A DNA stretch of 64,000 nucleotides from [Flavobacterium] thermophilum (GTDB lineage Bacteria > Bacillota > Bacilli > Bacillales > Anoxybacillaceae): positions 496,001-560,000 of the forward strand of contig UGGS01000002.1 of NCBI GenBank assembly GCA_900450595.1. The letters run 5' to 3'. Under the pieces are notes generated by a model. The model searched no databases. It saw only the letters and a list, made by a program, of their open reading frames with translations, and was not told where the DNA came from. Shown here piece after piece: positions 26,662-36,304 of this stretch; position 1 is the first letter of the stretch; each line of letters opens with the position of its first letter. The position numbers and the translations under genes are program-made.

Positions 26662-28170
26662 TTACAACAGAGGCGACAACAGCCGGGAGACCGATTCAGC
26701 GATACGCACCCGGAACGGGCGCTGTTGAAACTGTTCGTAGTCGATCATGGAAGCGTGGCGAAAATCTTCCAAAAAGTCACGCACCAGTTTCTCGATGCTG
26801 TCCGTGTAATACAAAAACGCGTTCACTTCAAAATTCAAATGAAAACTGCGCATATCCATGTTCGCCGTGCCGATCGAGGCGAGCTCGCCATCGACGACGA
26901 TGACTTTGCTGTGCAAAAACCCTTTCTCATACTCGTAAATTTTCACCCCAGCCTCGAGCAGCTCGGGAAAATACGAGCGAGAAGCGTAAAAAACGATTTT
27001 TTTGTCCGGCCGCTTCGGCGCAAGCAACCGCACATCAATGCCGCTTAGCGCTGCCACTTTCAGCGCCGTCAAAATGTCTTCATCCGGCACAAAATACGGC
27101 GAAGCCACCCAAATCGACCGTTTCGCTGCTGTGATCATAGCAAAATACAGCTGCTTAATGACCTCCCACTTTTGATCCGGACCGCCGGCGATGAGCTGGA
27201 CGCCGCCTTGCCCTTCTTCTACAATGAGAGGCGGCGACAAGTAGTCCGGCGTCAAGAGCCGCTCTCCCGTCATATAATACCAATCTTGCAAAAAAATAAG
27301 CTGCAACGTCCGGACGGCTTCGCCCCGGATCAACAAATGCGTGTCGCGCCAAAATCCGAAATACTCATTTTTCCCTAAATACTCGTCGCCGATATTCAAC
27401 CCGCCGACAAAGCCAACACTCCCGTCAATGACGATGATTTTCCGGTGGTTGCGGAAGTTGATTTGGTTGCTTAAAAACGGCAGGCGCACCGGCGAAAACG
27501 GGATCATCTCGACTCCAGCCGCGCGCAGCTCCTCGATATAGGCGTTTGACAACTTCCAACTTCCAACGGCGTCGTACAAAAAACGGACGCGCACACCTTG
27601 ACGCGCCTTTTCTATCAAAACACGCTTCAGTTTTTGTCCGATTTCATCATGACGAACAATATAATATTCCAAGTGGATATGATGCTCCGCTTTCTCCAAC
27701 TCAGCAAAAATCGCCGCAAACGTCTCGTCGCCGTTGGTCAATACTGCCGTTTGCGATGCCAATGACACAGGGTGTTGGCCAATGCGGTAAGCAAGATGCA
27801 ACAACGGACGCTGATGGGGCGCCATCGGCAGCCGTTCGACGGCAATCGGCGACGGCTCTTGAAACCTTAACAGCACCGCCTCATCAAAATCGGCTTTCTT
27901 TTTATAGCGCCGTTGTTGCCAATAGTTGCGTCCGAACAATAAATAAAACAAAAAGCCAACGATCGGGAAACTGCCTAACACCGCCAGCCAGGCGATCGTT
28001 TGTGCCGGCTTTCGGTTTTCAAGCGAAATGACAAAGGCAATAAACACCACTGAACAAGAGATGAGCACGCTGAAAATGCCGAGGAGCTTCCCTTCCCAAT
28101 AATCGTGCGTCAAAGCCAGCAACAGGCCGACGATGCCAGCAAGAATGGCCACTCTTGATGCGTTTCTCAA
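26662..28170 (-). CDS. cls: Cardiolipin synthase
   Basis: 502 residues, TTG start 5 bases after GGAGGGG. Two N-terminal transmembrane helices (about 7-20 and 30-50) and a third near 60-80 anchor it. Two phospholipase-D HKD motifs follow: INFRNHRKIIVIDGSVGFVGG in the middle and FLHSKVIVVDGELASIGTANMD near the end. It joins two phosphatidylglycerols into cardiolipin. It lies between mecA and coiA, which are adjacent in B. subtilis, so it is a lineage-specific gain or rearrangement. Confidence 0.94.
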   Translation of the reverse strand: MRNASRVAILAGIVGLLLALTHDYWEGKLLGIFSVLISCSVVFIAFVISLENRKPAQTIAWLAVLGSFPIVGFLFYLLFGRNYWQQRRYKKKADFDEAVLLRFQEPSPIAVERLPMAPHQRPLLHLAYRIGQHPVSLASQTAVLTNGDETFAAIFAELEKAEHHIHLEYYIVRHDEIGQKLKRVLIEKARQGVRVRFLYDAVGSWKLSNAYIEELRAAGVEMIPFSPVRLPFLSNQINFRNHRKIIVIDGSVGFVGGLNIGDEYLGKNEYFGFWRDTHLLIRGEAVRTLQLIFLQDWYYMTGERLLTPDYLSPPLIVEEGQGGVQLIAGGPDQKWEVIKQLYFAMITAAKRSIWVASPYFVPDEDILTALKVAALSGIDVRLLAPKRPDKKIVFYASRSYFPELLEAGVKIYEYEKGFLHSKVIVVDGELASIGTANMDMRSFHLNFEVNAFLYYTDSIEKLVRDFLEDFRHASMIDYEQFQQRPFRVRIAESVSRLLSPLL

Positions 28171-28264
28171 CCAAACCCCTCCAACTGATGTTCCTCTTTC
28201 CCCTTATTCTTTATACTTGACTTCACGGCCAACGGTTTCACGGTTTTCCCTTCTCTTTCCTATC

Positions 28265-29465
28265 TATATACATGCAACATGAAGAGTTAACTTCTCAGTC
28301 ATCCTGCACACCCTAAGCGCTGCAGCACTTCCTCCGGACGTTCGTGGATGTAGTTGACAAACCGAGTAATGGCTTGAATGATATCGTTGCGATCCTTGTG
28401 AAATACATTGGCAATCACCGTATCTTTCAGCCATTTCCATAAGCGTTCGATCGGGTTCAGCTGTGGCGAATAGGGAGGAAGGTAAATAAAGTGAAAACAC
28501 TGCCCTTCTTCCCGCAAAAACTCCTTGACCATCTTGGCATGGTGAATGCGGGCGTTATCCAACACCAAGACCATGAGACGGTCTGGATAGCGCTCTTTGA
28601 GCATTCTCAAGAAATCCAAGAACGTCGCAGCATTGGCGGCAGTTGTTTGATGAAGCACCGTTTCACCATCATGGACGTTGACCGCGCCAAACAGCGATAC
28701 GTGGGCATGATGGCCAAACGTCGGCACTTGTTTTTGGCGGCCGACTTCCGACCATGTGGACCGCAAGACATGGTAAGAGCGGATATGGGTTTCATCGATG
28801 TACAGAAGAACAGCATCTTCTGTCTCCTTGGTGATCAAGTTTTTTTTTATCAGATCCATTTGTTTTTCAAATTGCTTTTGCTCATCCGGATTTCCTTTCG
28901 CCAGTGTGTACGTCGGTCGTGTCCACGACAGCCCTTTGCGGTGCAGGAGTTTTCGCAACGCTTCGCGGGAAATGGAAACACCGAATTGCTTTGCGACATA
29001 GGATTGCAGGAGTTTGGTGTTCCACGCCGAAGCGACGTCCCAGCCCAGTTCCGCGGGAGTGGTGGTCAATACAAGCTGTTTGATCTTTTCTTGCTGTTCT
29101 TCCGTGAGAAACGGCTCCCGCCCAGGGGCGAAATCCCGATGAAGCAAGAGCTCCAGACCGCCTTCGTTGAACAGCGACACATAATGGGAAACGGTTTGTC
29201 GGCACACGTTGACCATGGAGGCCACCTCTTTGCCCAAATAGCCTTCCATGACCAGGCGGACGGCCATCACACGTTGGCGAAGAAGGGTGTTTTTGATTTT
29301 CCGTTCCTGTTTGCGAAGTGTCCGAGGTGTCCATCCGTGATCGTTGGTGATTTTGAGACGTTTCATGCAGAATTCCGCTCCTTTTCCATGTTTTTCATTA
29401 GGAGCAGTATAACCAGAGTGGGCACCGCTTATGCGAAGGTTAACTTTTCAATGAGCATGTATATA
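28265..29465 (-). mobile_element. IS630-family insertion sequence (about 1.2 kb)
   Basis: The ends are inverted copies: TATATACATGC starts the left end (28265) and is mirrored at 29455-29465, followed inward by TGAARAGTTAAC in both. IS630 elements insert at TA, and TA is present at both edges. One intact transposase gene fills the interior on the minus strand. It sits between cls and mecA and disrupts no gene. Confidence 0.88.
28299..29366 (-). CDS. IS630-family transposase
   Basis: 355 residues, intact. The N-terminal helix-turn-helix region has KEVASMVNVCRQTVSHYVSLF (51-71) and a second winged helix around 90-145. The DDE catalytic triad: Asp in LLYIDETHIRSY, Asp in LVLDNARIHHA, and Glu in PPYSPQLNPIERLWKWLK. 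These are classic for IS630/Tc1-type enzymes. No frameshift is present, so the copy may be active. Confidence 0.95.
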   Translation of the reverse strand: MKRLKITNDHGWTPRTLRKQERKIKNTLLRQRVMAVRLVMEGYLGKEVASMVNVCRQTVSHYVSLFNEGGLELLLHRDFAPGREPFLTEEQQEKIKQLVLTTTPAELGWDVASAWNTKLLQSYVAKQFGVSISREALRKLLHRKGLSWTRPTYTLAKGNPDEQKQFEKQMDLIKKNLITKETEDAVLLYIDETHIRSYHVLRSTWSEVGRQKQVPTFGHHAHVSLFGAVNVHDGETVLHQTTAANAATFLDFLRMLKERYPDRLMVLVLDNARIHHAKMVKEFLREEGQCFHFIYLPPYSPQLNPIERLWKWLKDTVIANVFHKDRNDIIQAITRFVNYIHERPEEVLQRLGCAG

Positions 29466-29602
29466 GAAGGGTCGGGAAAGCAGCCATTTTCGAAATCAGT
29501 GACCGACGGGTGCGAAAAAGCGTGCTGTTATAAAGCTTCTCCATTTGAAAACAACAGGGTCAACCCGCGTTTTCTGTCCGCCCCCTCCAAGCGCCCCAAC
29601 AA

Positions 29603-29636
29603 AGAAAACGCCGATTTCTGGCGGCGAAATCGGCGA
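29603..29636 (-). terminator. mecA terminator
   Basis: On the minus strand CGCCGATTTC pairs with GAAATCGGCG (7-base loop) followed by TTTTCTTT. Confidence 0.88.
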
Positions 29637-29649
29637 ATGAACGAAAAGG

Positions 29650-30330
29650 TTATGGAGCTGGAAAATACCGTTTTACGGTCTCAAGCGCATTGTCGCCCAT
29701 AATTTCAGTTCCGTATTCCTCAAGGCGGTAAATCGTCAGCTGTGAATCGTTTCCGTATTCCAGAAGAAGGCTGAGCATATTGTCGATATCATGCTCGCTA
29801 TATTGTTCGGTAAATTGTACGAACAAGTAATAACGCCCTTCAAACTGGAATAAACGGTTCGACAAACTTGAAAAGTCGGCGCGGTGAGCCAAGGAGATGA
29901 CGTCTTCAATGTCTTTGAACGAAATGATAAATTGAAGCACGTCTTGTGCTTCTTCGTCTCCGGCCGCATTGTTCCGCCCGAAATGGAAGTGATGGCCGAA
30001 CAGCGATTCGATCTTCTCATCAGCCGAGAGCGAAAACTCGCGCCACTTGTCTTCCGGGAGCGGCAGCTCAAGCTTGCTTCCGTCTTTGGACAGCTGCGCT
30101 TTCGTTACAACAACCTCAAGTCCTTTCTCAAGCGCCTGCACTTGAATCCAAAGCGGACCGTCAAGCGAAAAATCACTTTCGCCGTGAACCTCATCCATCA
30201 TTTCCCAAAACAATTCTTCGCTCCGCTCCCGATTGTACCAAATTTCCTCACGGTCAAAACCGCGTTCCTCTATATCAACATACGAAATGTAAAATTTCAC
30301 CGTATGGTCGTTGATGCGTTCAATTTCCAT
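29650..30330 (-). CDS. mecA: ClpC adaptor MecA
   Basis: 226 residues. N-terminal substrate-binding domain MEIERINDHTVKFYISYVDIEERGFDREEIWYN (binds ComK/ComS-type clients), a linker, then the C-terminal ClpC-binding domain with DVLQFIISFKDIEDVISLAH and RYYLFVQFTEQY. MecA brings ComK and others to ClpCP. It stays near spx and coiA as in B. subtilis. The insertion of IS630 is downstream, after the mecA terminator, so its expression should be unaffected. Confidence 0.95.
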   Translation of the reverse strand: MEIERINDHTVKFYISYVDIEERGFDREEIWYNRERSEELFWEMMDEVHGESDFSLDGPLWIQVQALEKGLEVVVTKAQLSKDGSKLELPLPEDKWREFSLSADEKIESLFGHHFHFGRNNAAGDEEAQDVLQFIISFKDIEDVISLAHRADFSSLSNRLFQFEGRYYLFVQFTEQYSEHDIDNMLSLLLEYGNDSQLTIYRLEEYGTEIMGDNALETVKRYFPAP

Positions 30331-30538
30331 CTTCTCCGACTCTCCCTTCTAAACCAACGAGATAAAAAGGGAAGGGATCGTTCCCCTGGACATTCTTCAA
30401 AACTTCTATCTTGTACTTTATATTTTATGACAAAAAGCGAAAGAAGGGAAATAAAAAAACGTATTTTTAAAAATTGGTTATGAAACCGGCCATGTCCTAC
30501 TATAATGGTGATGAACACGGACGGAATGAGGGACGTCT

Positions 30539-31201
30539 ATGGTGGATGAATATCTCGTCTCGATTTTATTAATCATTGGCATCGATGTCATTCTCGGCGG
30601 GGACAATGCGGTTGTCATTGCGTTAGCGAGCCGCAACTTGCCGGAACAAAAGCGGAACATCGCCATTGTCCTCGGCACGGCGCTGGCGATCGCCGTCCGC
30701 ATTTTGCTGACCGCAGCGGTCGTATGGCTGTTGACCATCCCGTTTCTGCAGCTAGCTGGCGGCCTCCTCCTGTTTTGGATCGCCTTGAAGCTCATGGGGC
30801 AAAAAGACGAAAAACATGCCGCCATTAAAGCCGAACCGTCGCTTTGGAAAGCCGTCCAGACGATCGTCGCCGCCGATGTCGTTATGGGCATGGACAACGT
30901 CATTGCCATCGCCGGAGCATCCCAAGGCCATATGGGGCTTGTCATCTTTGGCTTTCTTTGTTCTGTTCCTATCATCATTTTAGGCAGCAAAATCATCCTT
31001 TATGCCATGGAACGGTTTTCGTTTCTGATTTATGCCGGCGGCGCCCTTTTGGCATACACAGCCGGAAACATGATCACTGCCGAAGAGCGGCTGCGTCCGT
31101 TTTACGACCCGCGCTGGGAGGCGTTGTTTCCGGTCTTAACGGCCATTCTTGCCGTTTTGCTCGGCTTTGCGGCCAACCGGCGGACGCGCGCCGTGCGCTG
31201 A
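30539..31201 (+). CDS. yjbE: TerC-family membrane protein YjbE (metal efflux type)
   Basis: 220 residues with about seven membrane helices. Family motifs with acidic residues in the membrane: LGGDNAVVIALASRNLPEQKR (about 18-38) and MGMDNVIAIAGASQGHMG (about 118-135). TerC proteins such as B. subtilis MeeF/MeeY (YceF/YkoY) are linked to Mn2+ export; YjbE is the close relative in this place. It is divergent from mecA and shares a terminator with spx. Confidence 0.9.
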   Translation: MVDEYLVSILLIIGIDVILGGDNAVVIALASRNLPEQKRNIAIVLGTALAIAVRILLTAAVVWLLTIPFLQLAGGLLLFWIALKLMGQKDEKHAAIKAEPSLWKAVQTIVAADVVMGMDNVIAIAGASQGHMGLVIFGFLCSVPIIILGSKIILYAMERFSFLIYAGGALLAYTAGNMITAEERLRPFYDPRWEALFPVLTAILAVLLGFAANRRTRAVR

Positions 31202-31213
31202 CCGGCAAGTGTG

Positions 31214-31253
31214 AAAAAACTTCTACATGGCAAGCCATGTAGAAGTTTTTCTT
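31214..31253. terminator. Bidirectional terminator between yjbE and spx
   Basis: A 16-bp stem AAAAACTTCTACATGG / CCATGTAGAAGTTTTT with CAAG loop; A-run on one side and T-run on the other. Confidence 0.93.
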
Positions 31254-31650
31254 ACCCGTTTACCAGCCGCTGCGCTTCGCGGAGTTGGTAGGCCCGCACT
31301 TTGCGCGGCAAAAAACGGCGGATTTCATCTTCGTTATAACCGACTTGAAGCCGTTTTTCGTCAATGATGATCGGCCGGCGCAAAATGCCTGGGTTTTTCT
31401 GAATCAGCTCGTACAAATCTTGCAACGGCAAAGCTTCCAAGTTAATGTTCAACTTTTGGAACACTTTCGAACGGGTCGAAATGATTTCGTCCGTTCCCGT
31501 TTCCGTCATCCGCAAAATTTCTTTAATCTCTTCCACCGTGAGCGGCTCAGAGAAAATATTGCGTTCGACATAGGGAATATCGTGCTTCTCGAGCCACGCC
31601 TTCGCCTTCCGGCATGACGTGCAGCTCGGTGATGTGTATAGTTTGACCAT
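31252..31650 (-). CDS. spx: Transcriptional regulator Spx
   Basis: 132 residues from the ATG preceded by AAAGGAGTG; a longer in-frame reading is Cys/Ser-rich noise. ArsC-like fold with the redox switch C10-x2-C13 (SPSCTSC), [20 protein letters not shown], and a conserved Arg in ISTRSKVFQ. Spx binds the RNA polymerase alpha subunit under disulfide stress. Its degradation adaptor SpxH is encoded at 21893-22786, about 9 kb away. Confidence 0.96.
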   Translation of the reverse strand: MVKLYTSPSCTSCRKAKAWLEKHDIPYVERNIFSEPLTVEEIKEILRMTETGTDEIISTRSKVFQKLNINLEALPLQDLYELIQKNPGILRRPIIIDEKRLQVGYNEDEIRRFLPRKVRAYQLREAQRLVNG

Positions 31651-31953
31651 TTTGATCACTCCTTTTTCACAAGGAATCCCTTGCTTCCCTCGTCCGTCAG
31701 ACGACAGACGTGCACCGCTATGCCGGTTTGACGTCTGACAGCATAGCGACACGGCCTGGACGCCAGTCTGGCGATCAGCCGCTTTGCCAATCGTTTGCAA
31801 ATTGAAATGACTTTAACATGATATATTATACAATACATCGGCCAAGAAAGATATAGTTTTTCGATGATAAATGCAATTTTCTTTCTTTCCTCTTCCAAAG
31901 TGAAGGCAAATCCTCTACAATCAAAGTAGAAAAGGAAAAGGGAGGAAGAACCG

Positions 31954-32136
31954 ATGGCCGGCTATTTCATCGACTTTGCCATTGCTTCGGCATTGATCGT
32001 CGTCCTCACCGCATTGATGGGGAACATCAGCAACACGATCGGAGAGCGGATGTTCGGCCGAAACAAAAGTGGAAAGCATGTCGAGGCCTCCCGCCGCATC
32101 CAACAAGGATGGAAAGTCGTCGGAGGAAAAAAATAA
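31954..32136 (+). CDS. Small single-helix membrane protein
   Basis: 60 residues with GGGAGG before the ATG. A hydrophobic helix at about 4-23 (YFIDFAIASALIVVLTALMG) is followed by a basic amphipathic stretch ending in KVVGGKK. It is followed by a strong terminator. Family not recognised. The ribosome site and terminator support it being a gene. Confidence 0.6.
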   Translation: MAGYFIDFAIASALIVVLTALMGNISNTIGERMFGRNKSGKHVEASRRIQQGWKVVGGKK

Positions 32137-32161
32137 CGCGCCAAAACAGGCGCATAGGTGG

Positions 32162-32218
32162 GCGCCGCCTCTTTCACCGTTCGCGTCATGCGGCGGTGAA
32201 GGAGCGGCGCTTTTTTCG
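32162..32218 (+). terminator. Terminator downstream of the small membrane gene
   Basis: Long imperfect stem GCGCCGCCTCTTTCACCG / CGGTGAAGGAGCGGCGC with a T-run. It lies before the convergent oppF stop. Confidence 0.8.
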
Positions 32219-32224
32219 ATTCGG

Positions 32225-33160
32225 CTAGGCATACATCGCCCGATACCGCTTATATTCTTCCTCTGAACAAAGCACAAAATGGCCAGGCGTAATTTCGCGG
32301 AATTCGAGTTCCTCTCCGTCTTTGTAGCCATGTTGCGCCGGGTCGTACATGATCCGCTTGCGCGTCCGCTCCGTTTCCGGATCAGGAAGCGGAATGGCCG
32401 ACAAGAGCGCCTTCGTGTATGGGTGGATCGGATTGCGGTACAGCTCTTCCGATTCAGCAAGCTCGACCATTTTCCCGAAATACATGACGCCGATCCGGTC
32501 GCTGATGTATTTGACCATCGACAAGTCATGGGCAATAAACAAGTACGTCAACCCTTTTTCACGCTGCAGGCGCTTCAATAAGTTCACGACTTGCGCCTGA
32601 ATGGAAACGTCCAGCGCCGAGATCGGCTCATCGGCGATGATGAATTCCGGCTCGACGGCAAGCGCCCGGGCGATGCCGATCCGCTGGCGCTGACCGCCGG
32701 AAAACTCATGCGGGTAGCGGCTGGCATGCTCGCGGTTCAAGCCAACCGTCTCAAGCAATTCATACACGCGTTGCATCCGTTCTTCTTTCGTTTTCGCCAG
32801 CCCATGGATGTCGATGCCCTCAGCGATAATATCCGCGACCGTCATCCGCGGATTCAACGACGCATACGGATCTTGGAAAATCATCTGCATTTTCCGATTT
32901 AACTCTTTCAGCTCTTTTTTGGATTTTTTGCCGTGCACATTGACGCCGTTAAACAGCACTTCTCCTTCCGTCGCTTCGTACAGCCGGATGATCGTCCGCC
33001 CCGTTGTCGACTTGCCGCAGCCCGACTCGCCGACAAGGCCGAACGTTTCCCCTTTATAAATGTCAAACGTGACGCCGTCGACCGCTTTGACGACCTCGCC
33101 GCGGCCGGCCGGGAAGTATTGTTTTAAGTTTTTCACTTCAAGCAGCTTTTGCTTAGCCAC
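32225..33160 (-). CDS. oppF: Oligopeptide ABC transporter ATP-binding protein OppF
   Basis: 311 residues from a GTG preceded by AAAGGAGGG, overlapping the oppD stop by 8 bases. ABC ATPase: Walker [13 protein letters not shown]-loop [13 protein letters not shown], signature [15 protein letters not shown], Walker [14 protein letters not shown], and the C-terminal peptide-transporter extension ([17 protein letters not shown]). It works with OppD to power peptide import. It is last in oppABCDF. Confidence 0.95.
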   Translation of the reverse strand: MAKQKLLEVKNLKQYFPAGRGEVVKAVDGVTFDIYKGETFGLVGESGCGKSTTGRTIIRLYEATEGEVLFNGVNVHGKKSKKELKELNRKMQMIFQDPYASLNPRMTVADIIAEGIDIHGLAKTKEERMQRVYELLETVGLNREHASRYPHEFSGGQRQRIGIARALAVEPEFIIADEPISALDVSIQAQVVNLLKRLQREKGLTYLFIAHDLSMVKYISDRIGVMYFGKMVELAESEELYRNPIHPYTKALLSAIPLPDPETERTRKRIMYDPAQHGYKDGEELEFREITPGHFVLCSEEEYKRYRAMYA

Positions 33161-34214
33161 GCGGCTTCCCTCCTTTCCGGGCGACGATGTCAGCAAACCG
33201 TTTCATCCGTTCACGCACGATAGCCGGCGGTTCCACTTTCGGCGCCATTTCATGCAACAGCCATGTCGCCGCATAGTGCGTATCAGACACTTGGAACATC
33301 GGCGGCTCGAGCTCATAGTCGATTTTGAGCGCATACGGATTGCGCGGCGCAAACGCATCGCCTTTTGGCGGATTTAACAAATCCGGCGGCGAGCCCGGGA
33401 TCGAATACAGCTCCGTATCTTTATGATCAAGGCTCGGCATCGAGGCGAGCAATCCCCACGTGTACGGATGTTTCGGATTGTAAAAAATTTCATCCACCGT
33501 GCCGATCTCCACGATTTTCCCGGCATACATCACCGCCACTCGATCGGCCATGTTGGCGACAACCCCTAAATCATGGGTGATGAAAATAATCGACATGCCG
33601 AGCTTTTTCTGAATGTCTTTCATGAGCTCCAAAATTTGCGCCTGAATCGTCACATCCAGCGCGGTCGTCGGTTCATCGGCGATCAAAATTTTCGGATTGC
33701 ACGCCAAGGCGATGGCGATGACAACACGCTGGCGCATTCCGCCGGAAAATTGGTGCGGGTATTGCTTCATGCGCAGCTCGGCGTTTTTAATGCCGACCAG
33801 CTGCAATAGTTCAATCGCCCGTTTGCGCGCTTCCTCTTTCGACAGCTTTTGATGCTTTAAAATCGCTTCCATAATTTGTTTCCCAATCGTCATCGTCGGA
33901 TTGAGCGACGTCATCGGATCTTGGAAAATCATTGAAATTTCCGCACCGCGGATCGATTGCATCTCTTTCTCCGACAGCTTGGTCAAGTCTTTGCCTTCAA
34001 ATAAAATTTCCCCTTGCTTAATCCGGCTCGGCGGTGTCGGCAACAGGCGCATCAACGCTTTTGAAGTCACTGATTTCCCAGACCCTGACTCGCCGACGAT
34101 TGCCAGCGTTTCTCCCTTATACAAGTCGAACGTGACGCCGCGAACCGCCTGCACTTCACCGGCGTGGATGTCAAAGGAAATATGCAAATCGTTCACCTGC
34201 AAAATTTTCTCCAT
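33153..34214 (-). CDS. oppD: Oligopeptide ABC transporter ATP-binding protein OppD
   Basis: 353 residues from the ATG with AAGGGGTG upstream; a GTG three codons earlier is less well placed. Walker [15 protein letters not shown]-loop [13 protein letters not shown], signature [15 protein letters not shown], Walker [14 protein letters not shown]. The C-terminal oligopeptide extension has [12 protein letters not shown] and [20 protein letters not shown]. Cytoplasmic partner of OppF. A gap of 21 bases separates it from oppC. Confidence 0.95.
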   Translation of the reverse strand: MEKILQVNDLHISFDIHAGEVQAVRGVTFDLYKGETLAIVGESGSGKSVTSKALMRLLPTPPSRIKQGEILFEGKDLTKLSEKEMQSIRGAEISMIFQDPMTSLNPTMTIGKQIMEAILKHQKLSKEEARKRAIELLQLVGIKNAELRMKQYPHQFSGGMRQRVVIAIALACNPKILIADEPTTALDVTIQAQILELMKDIQKKLGMSIIFITHDLGVVANMADRVAVMYAGKIVEIGTVDEIFYNPKHPYTWGLLASMPSLDHKDTELYSIPGSPPDLLNPPKGDAFAPRNPYALKIDYELEPPMFQVSDTHYAATWLLHEMAPKVEPPAIVRERMKRFADIVARKGGKPRG

Positions 34215-34235
34215 CGGTTTCACCCCTTCCGTCGG

Positions 34236-35258
34236 TTATTTGCGCATTTTCGGGTCAAGCGCATCGCGGATTCCGTCTGCCACCAAGTTGAAGCTTAAAA
34301 TGAGCAAGCTGATGACAACGGCCGGAATAATCATCAAATGCGGATATGTTTGGATCGATTTGTATCCATCATTGACAAGCGAGCCAAGCGACGCTTCCGG
34401 CGGACGGATGCCAAGGCCGATAAAGCTCAAAAACGCCTCAGTGAAGATGGCCGATGGAATCGTGAACATCGTCGTAATAATGATCGGGCCGATGACGTTC
34501 GGGATCAAATGTTTGAAAATGAGCCGTGATGTCGGCGCTCCGAGCGTCCTTGCCGCCAACACGTATTCCATGTTCTTTAATTTCAACACTTGTCCGCGCA
34601 CGATCCGCGCCATCGTCGTCCAACCGGTAATGACCATCGCCAACGTGATGGAAATGATTCCAGGCTCAAAAATCAAAATGAACAAAATGACCATAATTAA
34701 ATACGGAATGCCGTTTAAAATTTCGATGATCCGCTGCATCACATTGTCGACGCGGCCGCCATAGTAGCCGGAAATGCCGCCGTACGCAATCCCGATCAAT
34801 AAGTCGATCAACGCCGCGAGCAAACCAATGTAAAGTGAGATGCGCGTGCCATACCACGTTCTCACCCACAAGTCGCGTCCTAAGTCATCCGTGCCAAACC
34901 AATAGTACTCTTTCACGCCGCGCTGTTTATATACATCAACGCCGTTCGCATCCCGGCCGTCAAACGGAAGCCAATGAACATGCTCGAGCACCGGGATTTT
35001 CGGCGGAAGTTTCGCATGCCGCAAGTTTTGATCTTTATACGTCCGGTCGCTCGCCATCGGGGCGATGATCGCCATGAGCGTCAAAATGATAATCATCACG
35101 AGCCCCACGATCGCTGCCTTGTTTTCCCGAAGGCGAAGCCAAGCATCCTGCCAAAACGTCAAGCTCGGACGATTGATTTTTTCCTGCTCACCGACGTTCG
35201 GCGGGGCGGGCTGAAACCATTCCGGTGAAAGTTGTTCGTATTGTTGTTTCGCCATCAT
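34236..35258 (-). CDS. oppC: Oligopeptide ABC transporter permease OppC
   Basis: 340 residues with GGGAGG before tandem ATGs. A soluble N-terminus of about 45 residues precedes the first helix. A large periplasm-side loop contains HWLPFDGRDANGVDVYKQRGVKEYYWFGTDDLGRDLW. Then come the inner-membrane permease helices and the EAA loop in AARTLGAPTSRLIFKHLIPN, which contacts the ATPases. The start overlaps the oppB stop by 4 bases. Confidence 0.95.
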   Translation of the reverse strand: MMAKQQYEQLSPEWFQPAPPNVGEQEKINRPSLTFWQDAWLRLRENKAAIVGLVMIIILTLMAIIAPMASDRTYKDQNLRHAKLPPKIPVLEHVHWLPFDGRDANGVDVYKQRGVKEYYWFGTDDLGRDLWVRTWYGTRISLYIGLLAALIDLLIGIAYGGISGYYGGRVDNVMQRIIEILNGIPYLIMVILFILIFEPGIISITLAMVITGWTTMARIVRGQVLKLKNMEYVLAARTLGAPTSRLIFKHLIPNVIGPIIITTMFTIPSAIFTEAFLSFIGLGIRPPEASLGSLVNDGYKSIQTYPHLMIIPAVVISLLILSFNLVADGIRDALDPKMRK

Positions 35259-36184
35259 TTTTTCCCTCCCGCTAACCGGATGCGTGGGTCGACAACCCCG
35301 TACAACACATCAACGATAAAGACGGCCAAAATCAACAAGGCGGAATAAAACAACGTCGTTCCCATAATAACAGGGTAATCGTTCAGTTCAATCGAACGGA
35401 CAAACTGCTCTCCAAGACCAGGGACAGCAAACAGTTTCTCAATGACAAGCGTTCCCGTCATTAAATTGACGGTCATCGGTCCTAAAATGGTAATGACGGG
35501 GATAAGCGAGTTGCGGATGGCGTGCTTGATGATAACCCCCGCCTGGCTGATCCCTTTCGCCCGAGCCGTCAAAATGTAGTCAGAGCTTAACACTTCAAGC
35601 ATTTCCGTGCGCATAAAGCGGGCGATGCTGGCGATGACCCCGACAGACAGCGCCAATGTCGGGAGAATCGTATATTTGAAGCCTTCCCAAAAGGCGACCG
35701 GAAGCCATTGCAGTTTCACAGCGATAAAATATTGCAAAAACCCCCCTAACACAAACGACGGGATCGAGGCGCCCAACACCGCAATGACCGTAGCTGTGTA
35801 ATCTTCCCAATGATTATGTCGAATCGCCGCGACAATTCCGAGAATCAACCCAACGATCGTCCCAAAAACAATCGCCTGAAACCCGAGCTGGGCCGACGGG
35901 CCGATTCGATCGCTGATGAGCTCTGTCACTGGGCGGTTGTCATATTGGAACGATACCCCCAAGTCTCCTTTCAACAAATTCCCTAAATATTGAATGTATT
36001 GAACAGGCACGGGCTTATCCAATCCGTACTCTTTTAAAATAAGCGCCTTCTGTTCCGGCGTTAATTTCTCTTGGTTTTGCAGCGGCGAACCAGGCAACAG
36101 CTTCATTAAAAAGAACGTCAACGTAGCAATGATAAACAACGTGATAATCATATAAACGAACCGCTGAAGCGTATACCGCGCCAT
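35255..36184 (-). CDS. oppB: Oligopeptide ABC transporter permease OppB
   Basis: 309 residues, six membrane helices. The first helix is RFVYMIITLFIIATLTFFLMK. A conserved GSPLQNQEKLTPEQKALILKEYGLDKP loop follows. The EAA loop is TARAKGISQAGVIIKHAIRNSLIP. It is separated from oppA by 120 bases that contain a strong stem-loop, likely making oppA message more abundant than the rest. Confidence 0.95.
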   Translation of the reverse strand: MARYTLQRFVYMIITLFIIATLTFFLMKLLPGSPLQNQEKLTPEQKALILKEYGLDKPVPVQYIQYLGNLLKGDLGVSFQYDNRPVTELISDRIGPSAQLGFQAIVFGTIVGLILGIVAAIRHNHWEDYTATVIAVLGASIPSFVLGGFLQYFIAVKLQWLPVAFWEGFKYTILPTLALSVGVIASIARFMRTEMLEVLSSDYILTARAKGISQAGVIIKHAIRNSLIPVITILGPMTVNLMTGTLVIEKLFAVPGLGEQFVRSIELNDYPVIMGTTLFYSALLILAVFIVDVLYGVVDPRIRLAGGKK

Positions 36185-36251
36185 GACCGCACCTCCTCTG
36201 CTTTTCTATAATCTTTGTTGTTTTTCGACATTTTTCGCCTTGGCAGGCAAA

Positions 36252-36283
36252 AGGAGAGTATATGCCTATGCATATACTCTCCT
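36252..36283 (-). promoter_or_regulatory. Stem-loop between oppA and oppB
   Basis: A perfect 14-bp stem (AGGAGAGTATATGC / GCATATACTCTCCT) with a 4-base loop. On the minus strand it is followed by only a short TTT, so it may be a partial terminator or a 3' stabiliser of the oppA message. Confidence 0.75.
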
Positions 36284-36304
36284 CCGCATCTCTCAAGAGA
36301 ACGG

